From an uncultured Bacteroidales bacterium (GTDB taxonomy: Bacteria > Bacteroidota > Bacteroidia > Bacteroidales > Marinilabiliaceae), in assembly GCA_934725785.1 (NCBI GenBank), contig CAKVCS010000049.1:1-7493 (forward strand): 7,493 nt of DNA, given 5' to 3'. Each line of letters begins with the position of its first letter. Position 1 is the first letter of the stretch. Below are positions 6,430 through 7,493 of this stretch, piece after piece. The notes below the pieces were generated by a model. The model saw only the letters and a program-made list of their open reading frames with translations, did no database searches and had not been told where the DNA came from. Made by a program: the position numbers and the translations under genes.

Positions 6430-7493
6430 ATGACCCTTAAGACAGATGTGAAAGTCCCGATGCAGGACCTCCCCGCGCTCCACGCCCGCCTCGAGCCGGC
6501 GCTCTCAGCAGCCATAGGGAGGGTCGTGGCGGGCGGAGCGTACATACGCGGTGGCGAGGTCCGGGCCCTCGAGGACGAGCTGGCCCGCTATGTCGGCGCG
6601 CCCTATTGCCGGACGTGCGCCAACGGCACAGAGGCTCTGCAGATAGCCATGATGGCCCTTGGCCTCCAGCCGGGCGACGAGGTCATAACCACGGCTTTCT
6701 CCTTTATAGCGGCTGCCGAAGCCTGCCTCCTGCTCGGGCTTAAAGTGGTCTTCGCCGATGTCGACCCCAAGACGTTCAATATCGACCCGCGTGCACTCGA
6801 CCCGCTCGTCACTCCGCGGACTCGCGCCATAATACCCGTCCACCTCTTCGGCCGTATGGCCCCTATGGAGCCCATCCTCGACTTTGCCCGCCGCCACGGC
6901 CTCTACGTCATTGAGGACGCCGCGCAGGCTTTCGGCTCAGAGCAGACCGTCTTCGGCAAGAGGGTCAAGGCCTGCGCCGCGGGAGTGATAGGCTGCACAT
7001 CTTTCTTCCCGACCAAGAACCTCGGCTGCATGGGCGACGGCGGGGCCATTTTCACCAGTTCGGAAGATCTCGCACGCAAGGTGGCGATAGTGGCAAGCCA
7101 CGGGGCGGAGCGCAAGTACCACAGCACCCGCGTGGGGCTCAACAGCCGCCTCGACGAGATTCAGGCGGCCATTCTCCGCGTCAAGCTGCGAAGGCTCGAC
7201 GAGTGCCTCGCGCGCCGGCAGGCTGCAGCCATGCGCTACCGACAGGCGCTCGCGGGGTGCGACTTCGTCGTCCGCCCCGACATGGCGGACGGCCACACCT
7301 TCAATCAGTTCACCCTCCGCGTCAACTACGGCTGCCGCGATGACCTGCGAGAGTTCCTCGCCCTCCGCGGCGTGGACTCAATGATATATTTCCCCGAGCC
7401 CATCCACCGCCAGCCCGTCTTCGCCTCGCGCCTCACGCAGCCCGAGCTCGGGTCATGCCCCGAGGCCGACCGTGCGTCAGCCGAGGTGCTTTC
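6430..7493 (+). CDS. DegT/DnrJ/EryC1/StrS-family PLP-dependent sugar aminotransferase (3' end outside window)
   Basis: The first 354 residues of a cytoplasmic enzyme that transfers an amino group to a keto-sugar nucleotide for surface polysaccharide synthesis. The frame closes upstream at TGA 6409, and ATG 6430 is the first start after it. It places 'VPMQDL' (9-14) where the family has 'IPFVDL', so it is preferred over ATG 6460. Motifs are 'CANGTEAL' with Asn65-Gly66-Thr67 (cofactor phosphate region), 'VIEDAAQAFGS' with Asp163 (contacts the PLP ring nitrogen), 'SFFPTKNLGCMGDGGAIF' with the Schiff-base Lys196, His224-Gly225, and 'NSRLDEIQAAIL' from Asn238. The last visible residues 'ADRASAEVL' precede the usual 'SLPMHP' end, so only about 20-40 residues are missing. 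From memory, the sequence closely follows WbpE/WlbC-type UDP-3-keto-GlcNAcA aminotransferases, but the substrate is not proven. All catalytic residues checked are present. Confidence 0.95.
   Translation, partial: MTLKTDVKVPMQDLPALHARLEPALSAAIGRVVAGGAYIRGGEVRALEDELARYVGAPYCRTCANGTEALQIAMMALGLQPGDEVITTAFSFIAAAEACLLLGLKVVFADVDPKTFNIDPRALDPLVTPRTRAIIPVHLFGRMAPMEPILDFARRHGLYVIEDAAQAFGSEQTVFGKRVKACAAGVIGCTSFFPTKNLGCMGDGGAIFTSSEDLARKVAIVASHGAERKYHSTRVGLNSRLDEIQAAILRVKLRRLDECLARRQAAAMRYRQALAGCDFVVRPDMADGHTFNQFTLRVNYGCRDDLREFLALRGVDSMIYFPEPIHRQPVFASRLTQPELGSCPEADRASAEVL

Noticed and set aside
6398..6440. Two tiny leader frames (5 codons from ATG 6398, 10 codons from ATG 6408) and a 5-bp stem GTGGC/GCCAC at 6400-6419 before the aminotransferase
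   Set aside because: They are too short and weak, with no attenuator-like amino-acid run or T tract. Chance explains them.
6505..7296. Several minus-strand open frames opposite the aminotransferase
   Set aside because: They are antisense to a gene with all catalytic motifs of its family and have no recognisable protein features.
1..7493. Search for tRNA or rRNA genes, CRISPR arrays, insertion sequences and integrase or attachment sites
   Set aside because: No cloverleaf, spaced direct repeats, transposase motif or long terminal inverted repeats were seen. Intergenic gaps are all about 205 bases or shorter and are explained by terminators and promoters.

Overview
The window looks like chromosomal DNA of a fairly GC-rich gut-type Bacteroidota (Bacteroidales) species. 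The grounds are an adjacent SusC/SusD pair, lipoproteins with acidic residues after the lipid-bearing cysteine, matches to the Bacteroides promoter consensus (TAnnTTTG), no clear Shine-Dalgarno sequences, and a C-terminal 'NIQGQRVGK...KGV.IQGGKK..VK' tail of the type I associate with Prevotella- or Muribaculaceae-like secreted proteins. The genus cannot be fixed from this sequence. All genes seen are on the + strand.

Layout. (1) 1-3940 is the 3' part of a nutrient-uptake operon. It holds the C-terminal half of a SusC-type TonB-dependent outer-membrane porin (1-1476, open at the left edge), a complete SusD-type surface lipoprotein (1511-3367), and a small lipoprotein of unknown fold with a six-aspartate stretch after its lipid cysteine (3401-3898). 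Gaps between these genes are 33-34 bases, and a perfect 11-bp hairpin follows at 3907-3940. No glycoside hydrolase or regulator lies in the window, so the substrate cannot be inferred. (2) 3980-6272 holds two tandem paralogous secreted proteins of 371 and 323 residues. They share scattered core motifs and an almost identical 44-residue C-terminal tail. They are separated by a strong intrinsic terminator (5138-5177) and a consensus promoter (5241-5270), so the second is its own transcription unit; a second terminator (6306-6350) follows it. (3) 6430-7493 is a DegT/DnrJ/EryC1/StrS-family PLP-dependent sugar aminotransferase, open at the right edge, with its own promoter. It probably starts a nucleotide-sugar or surface-polysaccharide gene set.

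How the parts relate. SusC and SusD should form a lidded outer-membrane importer, with the small lipoprotein as a probable surface accessory. The two paralogs are predicted to be exported past the inner membrane, and their common tail may be a sorting or anchoring signal. The aminotransferase is cytoplasmic and probably unrelated to the importer. The most notable part is the paralog pair: the family is not one I can name, and its first member changes base composition abruptly near position 4860, as if its 3' end had a separate history.
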